Shown here: one piece after another, positions 9,538 to 18,264 of the stretch
How the letters are laid out: the number at the start of each line of letters is the position of its first letter
Position numbering within the stretch: the first letter of the stretch is position 1
Source: Rhodopseudomonas palustris
GTDB taxonomy: Bacteria; Pseudomonadota; Alphaproteobacteria; Rhizobiales; Xanthobacteraceae
Direction: 5' to 3'
Length of the DNA stretch: 64,000 nt
Assembly (NCBI RefSeq): GCF_003226555.1
Contig: NZ_QKQS01000013.1
Location: 285,890 to 349,889 of the forward strand
The notes under the pieces: generated by a model
The model's input: the letters and a program-made list of their open reading frames with translations, nothing else
What the model was told of the DNA's origin: nothing
Databases searched by the model: none
Program-made: the position numbers and the translations under genes

Positions 9538-9563
9538 GGAACATTGCCCGCCGTGCATCAGTT
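9538..9563 (+). promoter_or_regulatory. Weaker EcfG-like promoter motif for the amidotransferase operon
   Basis: GGAAC (9538-9542) is followed after 18 bases by GTT (9561-9563), one base longer than the best EcfG spacing and without the preceding C. It lies 66 bases upstream of the ATG at 9629 on the plus strand, back to back with the stronger motif for cyoA. It may be a second general stress promoter, or chance. Confidence 0.35.
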
Positions 9564-9595
9564 GGAGGAACGCGAACGCCGCCCATCCGGCGATA

Positions 9596-9631
9596 TTTCG
9601 AGGTGCACAGATGTTTCGAGGTCTGTAGATG
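9596..9631 (+). repeat. Duplicated ribosome-binding site/start region with a five-codon leader frame
   Basis: Two 18-base copies follow each other directly (9596-9613 and 9614-9631; 14 of 18 positions match). Each contains TTTCGAGGT and ends in AGATG. The second ATG is the start of the amidotransferase gene (9629). The first ATG (9611) opens a five-codon frame (MFRGL) whose TAG stop directly abuts the real start codon. This is a leader minicistron that could couple translation, or a by-product of a small tandem duplication. Confidence 0.55.
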
Positions 9632-10450
9632 TGCCGCTGGCTGGCATACCGCGGAAAAGAGACGTCCTTCGACAGCTACGTCACCGAACCCGTCCACTCC
9701 CTGATCAATCAGAGCCTGCGCGCCCGGGAGTCCGCTGGTAGCACCAATGGCGATGGTTTCGGGCTCGGTTGGTACGGCGTTCACCCCGAGCCGGGGCTGT
9801 ATCGCGAGACCAGGCCAGCGTGGTCCGATGAAAACCTGAGCTATCTCTGCCGACATCTGCAATCGCACATGTTCTTTGCCCATGTCCGCGCGGCGACCGG
9901 CACCGCGGTGACGCGGCAGAACTGTCATCCGTTCGCATGCGGGCGCTGGATGTTCATGCACAACGGCTTCATCGGAAGCTGGAGCCGGCTGCGCCGCAAG
10001 GTGGAGGCGATGATCCCCGATGAACTGTATCCGTCGCGCGTCGGCACCACCGATTCGGAGGCGGTGTTTCTCGCGATGATGGGGCAGGATCTCGAGCAGG
10101 ATCCGATCGGTGCCACGCAGCGCGTGATGCGCGCGCTGTGCGAATTGGTCGACGAAGACGGATTGCGCGAACGGATGCGTTTCACCTCGGCGCTCGCGAA
10201 CGGCCAAGACCTCTATGCGTTCCGGTTCTCGCACAACGACACGGCGAACACGCTCTATTACCGCGAGGATGGGCCGCTCGTAGTTGCCTCCGAACCGTTC
10301 GACACCGAACAAAACTGGACCGCAGTGCCGGCTAATCATGTGCTGATTTCGCGCCCCTCCTGCCCGGTCGAAATCCGTCCGTTTATGCCCGAGCCGGAGA
10401 ATGTGTCGCGGGAACCCGAGCATACTCGAAATGTTGTCGAGAGAGCTTAA
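9629..10450 (+). CDS. Class II glutamine amidotransferase (YafJ/EgtC-like)
   Basis: A 273-residue stand-alone glutaminase domain of the Ntn-hydrolase type. Met removal would expose the catalytic Cys2 (MCRWLAYRG). Further family motifs are GDGFGLGWYG near residue 37, FAHVRAATG near residue 78, and NCHPFACGRWMFMHNG near residue 95, which form the glutamine pocket. It shows no synthetase domain, so it must supply ammonia or hydrolyse a gamma-glutamyl bond for a partner. EgtC of ergothioneine synthesis is such an enzyme, but no egtB or egtD is in the window. It is the first gene of an operon; the next gene begins 29 bases later. Confidence 0.85.
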   Translation: MCRWLAYRGKETSFDSYVTEPVHSLINQSLRARESAGSTNGDGFGLGWYGVHPEPGLYRETRPAWSDENLSYLCRHLQSHMFFAHVRAATGTAVTRQNCHPFACGRWMFMHNGFIGSWSRLRRKVEAMIPDELYPSRVGTTDSEAVFLAMMGQDLEQDPIGATQRVMRALCELVDEDGLRERMRFTSALANGQDLYAFRFSHNDTANTLYYREDGPLVVASEPFDTEQNWTAVPANHVLISRPSCPVEIRPFMPEPENVSREPEHTRNVVERA

Positions 10451-10479
10451 ACGTTCGGCAACGGAGGCCTTGAGCAAAG

Positions 10480-12249
10480 ATGTGTGGAATTTGCGGAGAA
10501 ATCCGCACCCGTGGCGAGCCTTCGATTTCTTCGTTGAAGGCAGTCACCCGCGCAATGCAAACGCGCGGACCTGACTCCGAAGGATTGTTCGCGCAGGGCC
10601 CGATGGCGTTCGGCCACCGGCGCCTGAGCATTATCGATCTGGCTCCTGCGGCGCAGCAGCCGATGATCGACAGCGAGCTCGGTCTCGGCATTGTCTTCAA
10701 CGGCTGCATCTACAATTTCCGCGAACTGCGCGAGGAACTGACGCAGCGCGGCTATCGGTTCTTTTCGCAAGGCGATACCGAGGTCATTCTCAAGAGTTAT
10801 CATGCCTGGGGCGCCGACTGCGTCGCGCGATTCAAGGGCATGTTCGCCTTCGCGTTGTGGGAGCGCGACAGCGGACGGGTCGTGCTGGCGCGCGACCGGC
10901 TCGGCATCAAGCCGCTCTATTACGTCGACGGACCGACCTCTTTCCGATTCGCGTCGGACCTGCCTGCCCTGCTCGCGGGCGGCGGCGTCGATACATCGCT
11001 CGATCCAGTCGGGCTGCATCAATTCTTCAGCTTCCACGCGGCGGTTCCGCCACCGCGCACCATCCTGCGCGGCGTCAAGAAGTTGGAGCCGGCCACCCTT
11101 CTCACGTTGGAGCCGGACGGCTCCCGGACCACGCGGCGCTATTGGCACTTTGCCGTCGGTGCCTCGCGCGACGATCGGGTGATGACCGAACAGGAATGGA
11201 CCGAAGCGGTGACCGACGCGATGCTGACCGCGGTCGATCGCCGCCGGGTTGCCGACGTGCCGGTCGGCGTGCTGCTGTCGGGCGGCCTCGACTCGTCGCT
11301 GATCGTTGCATTGCTCGCAAAGCTCGGCCACAGCGACGTGAAAACTTTCGCAATTGGGTTCGAGAGCGTCGGCGGACACAGCGGGGATGAATTCTATTAT
11401 TCGGACCTCGTCGCGAAGCACTTCTCGACCTCGCACGAGCAGATCAGAATCGACGGCGGCGAGGCCCTGCGGCACTTGCCGGATGCGATTCAGGCGATGT
11501 CCGAACCAACGGTCAGCCACGACGCGGTCGCCTTCTATCTGTTGTCGCGAGAAGTCGCCAAACGCGTGACGGTCGTGCAAAGCGGCCAAGGAGCCGACGA
11601 AGTGTTCGGCGGCTACAGCTGGTACCCGTCGATGCTCGCCGCGAACAACGCCTCGGACAAGTATCGCGAGGTGTATTTCGACTGGAGGCATTCCGACATC
11701 GCCAAGCTGCTGACGCCGGATCTTGTCACGGACGACCACAGCTCGGATTTCGTCGAAAACTTTTTCGATCAGACCTCGGCAAGCACCCCGGTCGACAAGG
11801 CGTTGCAGATCGATGCCGAAATCATGATGGTCGACGATCCGGTCAAGCGCGTCGACAACATGACCATGGCTCATGGCCTGGAGGCCCGGGTGCCGTTTCT
11901 CGATCACGAATTGGTCGAACTCGCCGCTCGGATTCCTGCCTCGCTCAAGCTCGGCGACGGCGGCAAATACATCCTCAAGAAAGCTGCGCGCGCCCTGCTC
12001 CCCGCGGACGTGATCGACCGGCCCAAAGGCTATTTTCCGGTGCCGGCGCTGCGGCATCTGCGCGGCGATTTCCTCGACTACGTTCGCGACACTCTGACGT
12101 CGTCGGCGGCACGCGACCGCGGCCTGTATCGTGCCGATTTCATCGATCACATGCTCGACCAGCCCGAAGCAGAGATGAGTCCGAAAGGTCATTCGCGGCT
12201 GTGGCAGGCGGCCCTCCTCGAAGCGTGGTTGCAGGCCCATGCCATTTGA
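10480..12249 (+). CDS. Asparagine synthetase-like amidotransferase (N-acetylglutaminylglutamine amidotransferase type)
   Basis: A 589-residue protein with an N-terminal class II glutaminase domain (catalytic Cys in MCGICGEIRT; residues ~1-190) and a C-terminal ATP-pyrophosphatase synthetase domain (PP-loop SGGLDSS at about 267-273; SGQGADEVFGGYSWYPS near 367). It transfers glutamine ammonia to an acyl-adenylate. Length and style fit the AsnO branch, which makes the terminal amide of the osmoprotectant dipeptide N-acetylglutaminylglutamine amide (NAGGN) in rhizobia and pseudomonads. The usual partner (GNAT/ATP-grasp synthetase Ngg) is absent here; a GCS2-type ligase overlaps its 3' end instead. 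Plain AsnB activity cannot be excluded. Confidence 0.8.
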   Translation: MCGICGEIRTRGEPSISSLKAVTRAMQTRGPDSEGLFAQGPMAFGHRRLSIIDLAPAAQQPMIDSELGLGIVFNGCIYNFRELREELTQRGYRFFSQGDTEVILKSYHAWGADCVARFKGMFAFALWERDSGRVVLARDRLGIKPLYYVDGPTSFRFASDLPALLAGGGVDTSLDPVGLHQFFSFHAAVPPPRTILRGVKKLEPATLLTLEPDGSRTTRRYWHFAVGASRDDRVMTEQEWTEAVTDAMLTAVDRRRVADVPVGVLLSGGLDSSLIVALLAKLGHSDVKTFAIGFESVGGHSGDEFYYSDLVAKHFSTSHEQIRIDGGEALRHLPDAIQAMSEPTVSHDAVAFYLLSREVAKRVTVVQSGQGADEVFGGYSWYPSMLAANNASDKYREVYFDWRHSDIAKLLTPDLVTDDHSSDFVENFFDQTSASTPVDKALQIDAEIMMVDDPVKRVDNMTMAHGLEARVPFLDHELVELAARIPASLKLGDGGKYILKKAARALLPADVIDRPKGYFPVPALRHLRGDFLDYVRDTLTSSAARDRGLYRADFIDHMLDQPEAEMSPKGHSRLWQAALLEAWLQAHAI

Positions 12250-13471
12250 TCCGAAAATCCTGGACAAGCTGCGGCTCAATTTGAGCGCCAGCCAGCAGCA
12301 TTTGGTGATCCGGTCCGCGATCGGAGTCGACGCCGATGCGGCTTATTCGTTTGGCGTCGAGGAAGAATATTTCCTCGCGGACGCCGAGACCTACGAAGTG
12401 GCGATGCAGACGCCGAACGGGCTGTTCGAGACTGCGAGCTGGTCGACCGGCGGCCAGGCGATGCGCGAAATGCTGCAGGCGCAGATCGAAGTCGCCAGTA
12501 ACGTTCACGTCGATCCCAGCGACGCCCGCAAGGAACTGCGCTTTCTACGAAGCGAAGTCGCAGCCGCCGCAGCCCAGCATGGCCTCGTCATCATGGCGAG
12601 CGCCACCCATCCGACGGCGTCGTGGCAGGCCTCCAAGCCGAGCCCGAAGCAGCGCTATGCCGACATGATCGAGGATCTGCGCGCCATCGGTCACCGTAAC
12701 ATGCTCTGCGGCATGCACGTCCACGTGCAAACTCCGCCGCAGGCCGAACGCGTTGGGGTGATGCGGGCGATGATCCCGTACCTGCCGCTGTTCATCGCGC
12801 TGGCGACCTCGTCGCCGTTCTGGAACGGCAAGGAGACCGGCCTTCGCGGCTATCGCCTCGCCGCATACGACGAACTGCCCCGCACCGGGCTGCCGGAATT
12901 GTTCACCACCCAAGCCGAATACGACGCCTATGTCGAAGCGCTGGTGTGCTCGGGTGTAATGCCGAACGAGAGCTACGTCTGGTGGGCACTGCGGCCGTCG
13001 TTCCGCCATCCGACGCTCGAGCTGCGCGCGCCGGATGTGTGCACGCGGCTGGAGGACGCGGTGTTGATCGCGTCGCTGTATCGGGCACTGATCAAGTACC
13101 TGTGCGAGCATCCTGCCTCCGCCCAACAGGTCGACAACGTCGAACGCGCGATCGCGGTCGAGAACAAATGGCGCGCGCAGCGCTACGGCACCGACTGCGT
13201 CTTTGCCTCCAAAGACGGTCCGATCGAGATCCGTGAATTCCTCGACAAGGTGATCGCGCAAGTATTGCCCGATGCCAAATCACTCGGCTGCGCCGCCGAG
13301 GTCGAAGGCTGCCGCAGCATCCTGGAGCACGGCAACTCCGCGGACGCCCAGCTTCGTGCCTATCACGACGCCGGCGGCGATCTCTCGGCGGTGACGCAGT
13401 GGATCGCGCGCCAGACCCTCGGCGAAGATACCGTCCCTACTGTCCGCGATTCCGCCGAAAGGGTCCAATAA
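12239..13471 (+). CDS. YbdK-type carboxylate-amine ligase (GCS2 family)
   Basis: A 410-residue member of the glutamate-cysteine ligase family 2 (EgtA/YbdK). The ATP-grasp-like GCS fold shows FGVEEEYFL at about residues 38-46, then CGMHVHVQ near residue 159 and RPSFRHPTLELRAPDVC near residue 252, which line the ATP/Mg and substrate site. These enzymes join a gamma-carboxylate to an amine using ATP; E. coli YbdK has weak glutamate-cysteine ligase activity. The start overlaps the preceding gene by 11 bases, so coupling is tight. With the two amidotransferases it probably makes a small amidated gamma-glutamyl-type peptide; the product is unknown. Confidence 0.85.
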   Translation: MPFDPKILDKLRLNLSASQQHLVIRSAIGVDADAAYSFGVEEEYFLADAETYEVAMQTPNGLFETASWSTGGQAMREMLQAQIEVASNVHVDPSDARKELRFLRSEVAAAAAQHGLVIMASATHPTASWQASKPSPKQRYADMIEDLRAIGHRNMLCGMHVHVQTPPQAERVGVMRAMIPYLPLFIALATSSPFWNGKETGLRGYRLAAYDELPRTGLPELFTTQAEYDAYVEALVCSGVMPNESYVWWALRPSFRHPTLELRAPDVCTRLEDAVLIASLYRALIKYLCEHPASAQQVDNVERAIAVENKWRAQRYGTDCVFASKDGPIEIREFLDKVIAQVLPDAKSLGCAAEVEGCRSILEHGNSADAQLRAYHDAGGDLSAVTQWIARQTLGEDTVPTVRDSAERVQ

Positions 13472-13507
13472 CAACTTGACCGAACCGGCCGCAGCAGCAG
13501 GTGTGCA

Positions 13508-16500
13508 TCAGGGATGCACACCGTTGGCGGTGTGCCGGCGTGGCTCCAGCTCATGTGAGGCCGGTGACAGCGGCGCGTCCTGATCGACAGTCCCTTGGCC
13601 GTGTTGCGTCAGCGGCCGGTTGCCGGCCAGGGCACGCAGCAGCACATAGAACATCGGGGTGAAGAAGATGCCGAAGGCTGTCACCCCGATCATGCCGGCG
13701 AACACCGCAACACCCATGGCGTGGCGCATCTCGGAACCGGCACCACTCGACGTCACCAGCGGCACCACGCCCATGATGAACGCCATCGAGGTCATCAGGA
13801 TCGGCCGAAGCCGCAATCGGCTAGCCTCGATCGCCGCCTCGATCGGCTTGCGCCCCGCGAATTCAAGTTCGCGCGCGAATTCGACGATCAGGATGGCGTT
13901 CTTCGCCGACAGACCAACAAGGACAATCAATCCGATCTGAGTGAAGACGTTGTTGTCGCCCTTGCTGATCCAGACGCCGAACATTGCGGCGAGCAGCCCC
14001 ATCGGCACGATCATGATGATCGACAGCGGCAACGTCAGGCTTTCGTATTGCGCGGCCAGCACCAGGAACACCAAGAGCAACGCCACCGGGAACACGATCA
14101 GCGACGAGTTGCCGGCGATGATTTCCTGATAGGTCAGCTCGGTCCATTCATAGGATACGCCCTTCGGCAGCGTCTCCTTGGCGACGCGGTCGATCGCAGC
14201 CTGCGCCTGCCCGGTCGAAAAGCCGGGCGCGGCACCGCCACTGATGTCCGCCGTGAGGAAGCCGTTGTAGCGCATCGCCCGCTCCGGCCCGGCGCTCTCC
14301 TTGACCCGCAGCAGCGTCGACAGCGGGATCATCTCGCCAGAATCCGAGCGCACCTTGAGCTGGCCGATGTCGTCGGCCCGCGCCCTGAACTTGGCATCCG
14401 CCTGCACCCGCACCGAATAGGTGCGACCGAACTTGTTGAAGTCGTTGACGTAGAGCGAGCCGAGATAGATCTGCATGGTCTCGAAGATCGAGGTCACCGG
14501 CACGTTGAGCTGCCGCGCCTTGGTACGGTCGACGTCGGCATAGAGCTGCGGCACGTTGATCTGGTAGCTGGTGAACAGCCCGGCCAGTTCTTTCTGCGCG
14601 CTCGCCTTGGCGACGAACGCCTTGGTGGCATCGTTGAGGGCCTCGTAACCCAGCCCCGCACGATCCTCAATCTGCAACTTGAAGCCGCCGATGGTGCCGA
14701 GGCCGGCGACCGGCGGCGGCGGGAACATCGCGATGAACGCATCCTGGATGCCGGCGAACTTCTTGTTCAGCGACAGCGCGATGGCGTTGCCGCTCAGCGC
14801 GGGGCTCTTGCGGTCAGCGAAGTCCTTCAGCCCGATGAAGACGATGCCGGAGTTCGACGAGTTGGTGAAGCCGTTGATCGACAGGCCGGGAAATTGGATC
14901 GAGTTTTCGACCCCCGGCTCCTGCTGGGCGATCTCGCCCATCCGGCGGATCACCTCCTCGGTGCGGTCCAGTGTGGCACCGTCCGGCAGTTGCGCAAAGC
15001 CGACCAGATACTGCTTGTCCTGTCCAGGCACGAAGCCGCCCGGCACCGCGTGGAACAAGTAGAAAGTGGCGCCGACCAGCACCAGATACAGCCCCATGCC
15101 GACCGCGCGGCGCGACACCACGCGCTTGACGCCGCCGCCATAGGCTTCCGAACTGCGGGTGAAGAAGCGATTGAAGCGCACGAAGAACCAGCCGAGCGTC
15201 TTGTCCATCAGCTTCGTCAGCGCGTCCTTCGGCGCGTCGTGGCCCTTCAGCAGGAGCGCCGCGAGCGCCGGGGACAGCGTCAGCGAATTGAACGCCGAGA
15301 TCACCGTCGAGATCGCAACCGTCAGGGCGAACTGCTTGTAGAACTGCCCGGTGAGCCCGGTGATGAAGGCGAGCGGTACGAACACCGCGACCAGCACCAG
15401 CGCAATCGCGATGATCGGCCCGGTCACCTCACGCATCGCCTGATAGGCGGCTTCCTTCGGCCCGAGGCCGCGCTCGATGTTGCGCTCGACATTCTCGACC
15501 ACGACGATGGCGTCGTCGACCACGATGCCGATCGCCAGCACCAGGCCGAACAAGGTCAGCGCGTTGATCGAAAAGCCGAACACATGCATCACCGCGAAGG
15601 TGCCGACCACCGACACCGGCACTGCGATCAACGGAATGATCGAGGCTCGCCAGGTCTGCAGAAACAGGATCACCACCAGCACCACCAGCGCGATCGCTTC
15701 CAGCAAGGTGTGGATCACCGCCTCGATCGAAGCGCGAACGAACTGGGTCGGATCGTAGACGATGTCATAGGAGACGCCGTCCGGCATGTTCTGTTTCAGC
15801 TCCTTCATCGTCGCGCGGACGTTGTCGGAAATCTGGATCGCGTTGGAGCCGGGCGACTGGAAGATCGGGATCGCCACCGCGGATTTGTTGTTAAGCAGCG
15901 AGCGCAGCGCGTAGTCGGCGGCCCCGAGTTCGATCCGCGCGACGTCGCGCAGCCGCACCACTTCGCCGTTGTCGCCGTTCTTGACGATGATGTCGCCGAA
16001 TTCCTCTTCGGTCTGCAGCCGGCCTTGCGCGTTGATCGAGAGCTGCAGGTCGAGCCCCGGCTCGCCCGGCGAACTACCGACCTGCCCGGCCGCGGCCTGG
16101 ACGTTCTGGGCGCGGATTTCGCGCACAATGTCGGCCGGCGACAGGCCGCGCTCGGCGACCTTCTGCGGATCGAGCCAGACCCGCATCGAATAGTCGCCGG
16201 AGCCGAACAACTGCACCTGCCCGACGCCCGGGATCCGCGCCAGACGATCCTTGACGTTGAGCACCGCGTAGTTGCGTAGGTACGTCATGTCGTAACGGTC
16301 GTTCGGCGACATCAGATGCACCACCATGGTAAGGTCGGGCGCGCTCTTGATGGTGGTGATGCCGAGCGCGCGGACTTCCGCCGGCAGCCGCGGTTCGGCC
16401 TGCGAGACGCGGTTCTGCACCAGCTGCTGCGCCTTGTCCGGATCGGTGCCGAGGCGGAAGGTGACGTTGAGCGTCATCTTGCCGTCGGTGGTCGCCTGGC

Positions 16501-16744
16501 TGCTCATGTACAGCATGTTCTCGACGCCGTTGATCTGCTCCTCGATCGGCGTCGACACGGTTTCGGCGATCACCTTCGGATTGGCGCCGGGATATTGCGC
16601 CGACACCACGATGGTCGGCGGCGCCACCTCCGGATATTCGGAGATCGGCAGCACCGGCATCGACAGCAGGCCGGCGAGGAAGATCACCGCCGACAACACG
16701 CCTGCGAAGATCGGGCGATCGATGAAGAATTTTGAGAAATTCAT
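13508..16744 (-). CDS. RND efflux pump, inner-membrane transporter (HAE1, AcrB/MexB-like)
   Basis: A 1078-residue hydrophobe/amphiphile-efflux RND transporter starting at the ATG at 16744 (MNFSKFFIDRPIFA). It has 12 membrane helices with two large periplasmic loops (about residues 30-335 and 560-870). The proton-relay aspartate pair is seen in GIVVDDAIVVVEN near residue 405. AcrB-like proteins form trimers and expel drugs, solvents and bile salts through an outer-membrane channel. The adaptor gene lies 129 bases upstream on the same strand; no TolC-type gene is adjacent, so a distant outer-membrane factor must be used. Confidence 0.95.
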   Translation of the reverse strand: MNFSKFFIDRPIFAGVLSAVIFLAGLLSMPVLPISEYPEVAPPTIVVSAQYPGANPKVIAETVSTPIEEQINGVENMLYMSSQATTDGKMTLNVTFRLGTDPDKAQQLVQNRVSQAEPRLPAEVRALGITTIKSAPDLTMVVHLMSPNDRYDMTYLRNYAVLNVKDRLARIPGVGQVQLFGSGDYSMRVWLDPQKVAERGLSPADIVREIRAQNVQAAAGQVGSSPGEPGLDLQLSINAQGRLQTEEEFGDIIVKNGDNGEVVRLRDVARIELGAADYALRSLLNNKSAVAIPIFQSPGSNAIQISDNVRATMKELKQNMPDGVSYDIVYDPTQFVRASIEAVIHTLLEAIALVVLVVILFLQTWRASIIPLIAVPVSVVGTFAVMHVFGFSINALTLFGLVLAIGIVVDDAIVVVENVERNIERGLGPKEAAYQAMREVTGPIIAIALVLVAVFVPLAFITGLTGQFYKQFALTVAISTVISAFNSLTLSPALAALLLKGHDAPKDALTKLMDKTLGWFFVRFNRFFTRSSEAYGGGVKRVVSRRAVGMGLYLVLVGATFYLFHAVPGGFVPGQDKQYLVGFAQLPDGATLDRTEEVIRRMGEIAQQEPGVENSIQFPGLSINGFTNSSNSGIVFIGLKDFADRKSPALSGNAIALSLNKKFAGIQDAFIAMFPPPPVAGLGTIGGFKLQIEDRAGLGYEALNDATKAFVAKASAQKELAGLFTSYQINVPQLYADVDRTKARQLNVPVTSIFETMQIYLGSLYVNDFNKFGRTYSVRVQADAKFRARADDIGQLKVRSDSGEMIPLSTLLRVKESAGPERAMRYNGFLTADISGGAAPGFSTGQAQAAIDRVAKETLPKGVSYEWTELTYQEIIAGNSSLIVFPVALLLVFLVLAAQYESLTLPLSIIMIVPMGLLAAMFGVWISKGDNNVFTQIGLIVLVGLSAKNAILIVEFARELEFAGRKPIEAAIEASRLRLRPILMTSMAFIMGVVPLVTSSGAGSEMRHAMGVAVFAGMIGVTAFGIFFTPMFYVLLRALAGNRPLTQHGQGTVDQDAPLSPASHELEPRRHTANGVHP

Positions 16745-16873
16745 GGCTGTGTTCCGCCGGTTCGCTCGCGCGCGAAGCGCAATCATCCCTGCGCGGCGGA
16801 CGGAACGTCTGCCGCGTGACTGTCTGTTGAAACGATGAGGTTCGGCCCCGCCTTCGCGGCGGAGCCGCGACGG

Positions 16874-18067
16874 TTAGTTCTGTGCGACCGTCTTGCTGGA
16901 GGCGGCATCCATTGCGACCGTCTCCGGCTTAATGGTGACGCCGGGACGGACCCGCTGCAGGCCGTTGACGACGATGCGCTCGCCGGCCTTCAGACCAGAG
17001 GAGATCACCCGCAGACCATCGACCGCCGGGCCGAGCGTCACCTCGCGATACTGGGCGTGGTTGTCGGCATCGACCACCATCACGAACTTCTTGTTCTGGT
17101 CGGTGCCGACCGCGCGCTCGCTGACCAGCAGCGCGGCTTCCGGCTTCGGCTGCCCCATCGACAGCCGCGCGAACTGGCCCGGCATCAGCCGACCGTCGGC
17201 ATTGTCGAACACCGCGCGCACCCGCACCGTCCCGGAGCGCGGATCGACCTGGTTGTCGATGAACTGCATCTTGCCCTTGACCGGCGCCCTGCCCGCAACC
17301 GTCGTCATCTCGACCGGGATACGCTCGATCGCGCCCGGGGTGTTTTCGTCAGCCAGCGTCTTCAGCGCGCGGGTCACGACCTGTTCGTCGGCATTGAAGC
17401 TGGCATAGATCGGATTGACCGAGACCAGCGTCGTCAGCAGCGGTGAGCTCGGGCCGGCGGCGATCAGATTGCCGACGGTGATCTCGACCTTGCCGACGCG
17501 GCCGGACACCGGTGCGCGGATTTCGGTGTAGCTGAGATTGAGCTCGGCGGTCTTCAGCGCCGCCTCGGCGGATTTGAGGTTCGCCTCGGCCTCGCGATAG
17601 GCATTGAGGCGATTGTCGACCTCGCGCTGGGTGATGCTGGAGCTGGAGAGCTGCTGGCTGCGCTCGACATCGGCCTTGGTGAAGACGACGCGCGCACGCG
17701 CTGCCGACAATTGCGCCTGGGCGCGATCGACCTCGGCGGCATACAGCGACGGATCGATCCGGACCAACAGATCGCCCCTGTTGACCAGGGTGCCTTCCCT
17801 GAACTGGATCTCCTGCACAGCGCCGGCAACCCGCGAGCGGATCTCGACCCGCTCGATCGCTTCGAGCCGTCCCGAAAACTCTTCCGAGGGCGTGGTCGCC
17901 TTGGCCTCGACGGTGGCGACCGAAGCGGTAACGGCCGGCGGCGGCCCCGCCGTCTGCGCCTTTGCCCCGGGCGCCTGGTTCAACAGCAGCGCCCCGCCGC
18001 CGACCCCCGCCGCCACCGCGGCGATCACGCCGCCAAATGCGAACTTCCGAGTGAAGCCAATCGCCAT
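16874..18067 (-). CDS. RND efflux periplasmic adaptor (AcrA/MexA-like)
   Basis: A 397-residue membrane fusion protein. The ATG at 18067 follows a GGATGGGG ribosome-binding site and gives an N-terminal signal/anchor (about residues 8-30, FAFGGVIAAVAAGVGGGALL). The order is lipoyl half (RVEIRSRVAGAVQEI), alpha-helical hairpin (about residues 100-175), second lipoyl half (IRAPVSGRVGKVEITVGNLI) and beta-barrel domain. There is no lipobox cysteine, so it is not a lipoprotein like AcrA. It bridges the RND transporter encoded next to it with an outer-membrane channel. A divergent TetR gene and two palindromes control the promoter. Confidence 0.93.
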   Translation of the reverse strand: MAIGFTRKFAFGGVIAAVAAGVGGGALLLNQAPGAKAQTAGPPPAVTASVATVEAKATTPSEEFSGRLEAIERVEIRSRVAGAVQEIQFREGTLVNRGDLLVRIDPSLYAAEVDRAQAQLSAARARVVFTKADVERSQQLSSSSITQREVDNRLNAYREAEANLKSAEAALKTAELNLSYTEIRAPVSGRVGKVEITVGNLIAAGPSSPLLTTLVSVNPIYASFNADEQVVTRALKTLADENTPGAIERIPVEMTTVAGRAPVKGKMQFIDNQVDPRSGTVRVRAVFDNADGRLMPGQFARLSMGQPKPEAALLVSERAVGTDQNKKFVMVVDADNHAQYREVTLGPAVDGLRVISSGLKAGERIVVNGLQRVRPGVTIKPETVAMDAASSKTVAQN

Positions 18068-18181
18068 AGGAACCCCATCCGTATCCGCCAGGCTTGCAAA
18101 AAGCCGAGCGATCTCAGTAACTCGCCCTGCAGTGAGGGTGAATCGAACACCCGCTCCACCACGCTGCAGCGCACACATTCG

Positions 18182-18193
18182 TACCGTCCGGTA
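18182..18193. promoter_or_regulatory. TetR operator candidate 1 (TACCG-N2-CGGTA)
   Basis: TACCGTCCGGTA has perfect five-base arms around two bases. It overlaps the probable -10 region of the efflux promoter on the minus strand: TTGACA lies at 18221-18216 and TCTATA follows 18 bases later. The same core recurs at 18231-18244. Repressor binding is inferred from the divergent tetR gene. Confidence 0.6.
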
Positions 18194-18230
18194 TAGATGG
18201 ACCATCGACATCCACTGTCAAGAGACTTAT

Positions 18231-18244
18231 CTACCGCTCGGTAG
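18231..18244. promoter_or_regulatory. TetR operator candidate 2 (CTACCG-N2-CGGTAG)
   Basis: CTACCGCTCGGTAG has perfect six-base arms around two bases and shares the ACCG-N2-CGGT core with the site at 18182-18193. It sits 20 bases upstream of the tetR start codon, a position suited to autorepression. Confidence 0.6.
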
Positions 18245-18264
18245 AAATCTCTGGAGATCCAGCC

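Noticed and set aside
13595-16279. 894-codon plus-strand open frame
   Set aside because: Mirror of the RND transporter gene on the other strand; no ribosome-binding site or domain.
18137-18153. tRNA T-arm-like element (GGGTG, TTCGATT, CACCC) on the minus strand
   Set aside because: The stem-loop is perfect, but no acceptor, D- or anticodon arms fit upstream, where the efflux promoter and operators lie. Chance similarity.
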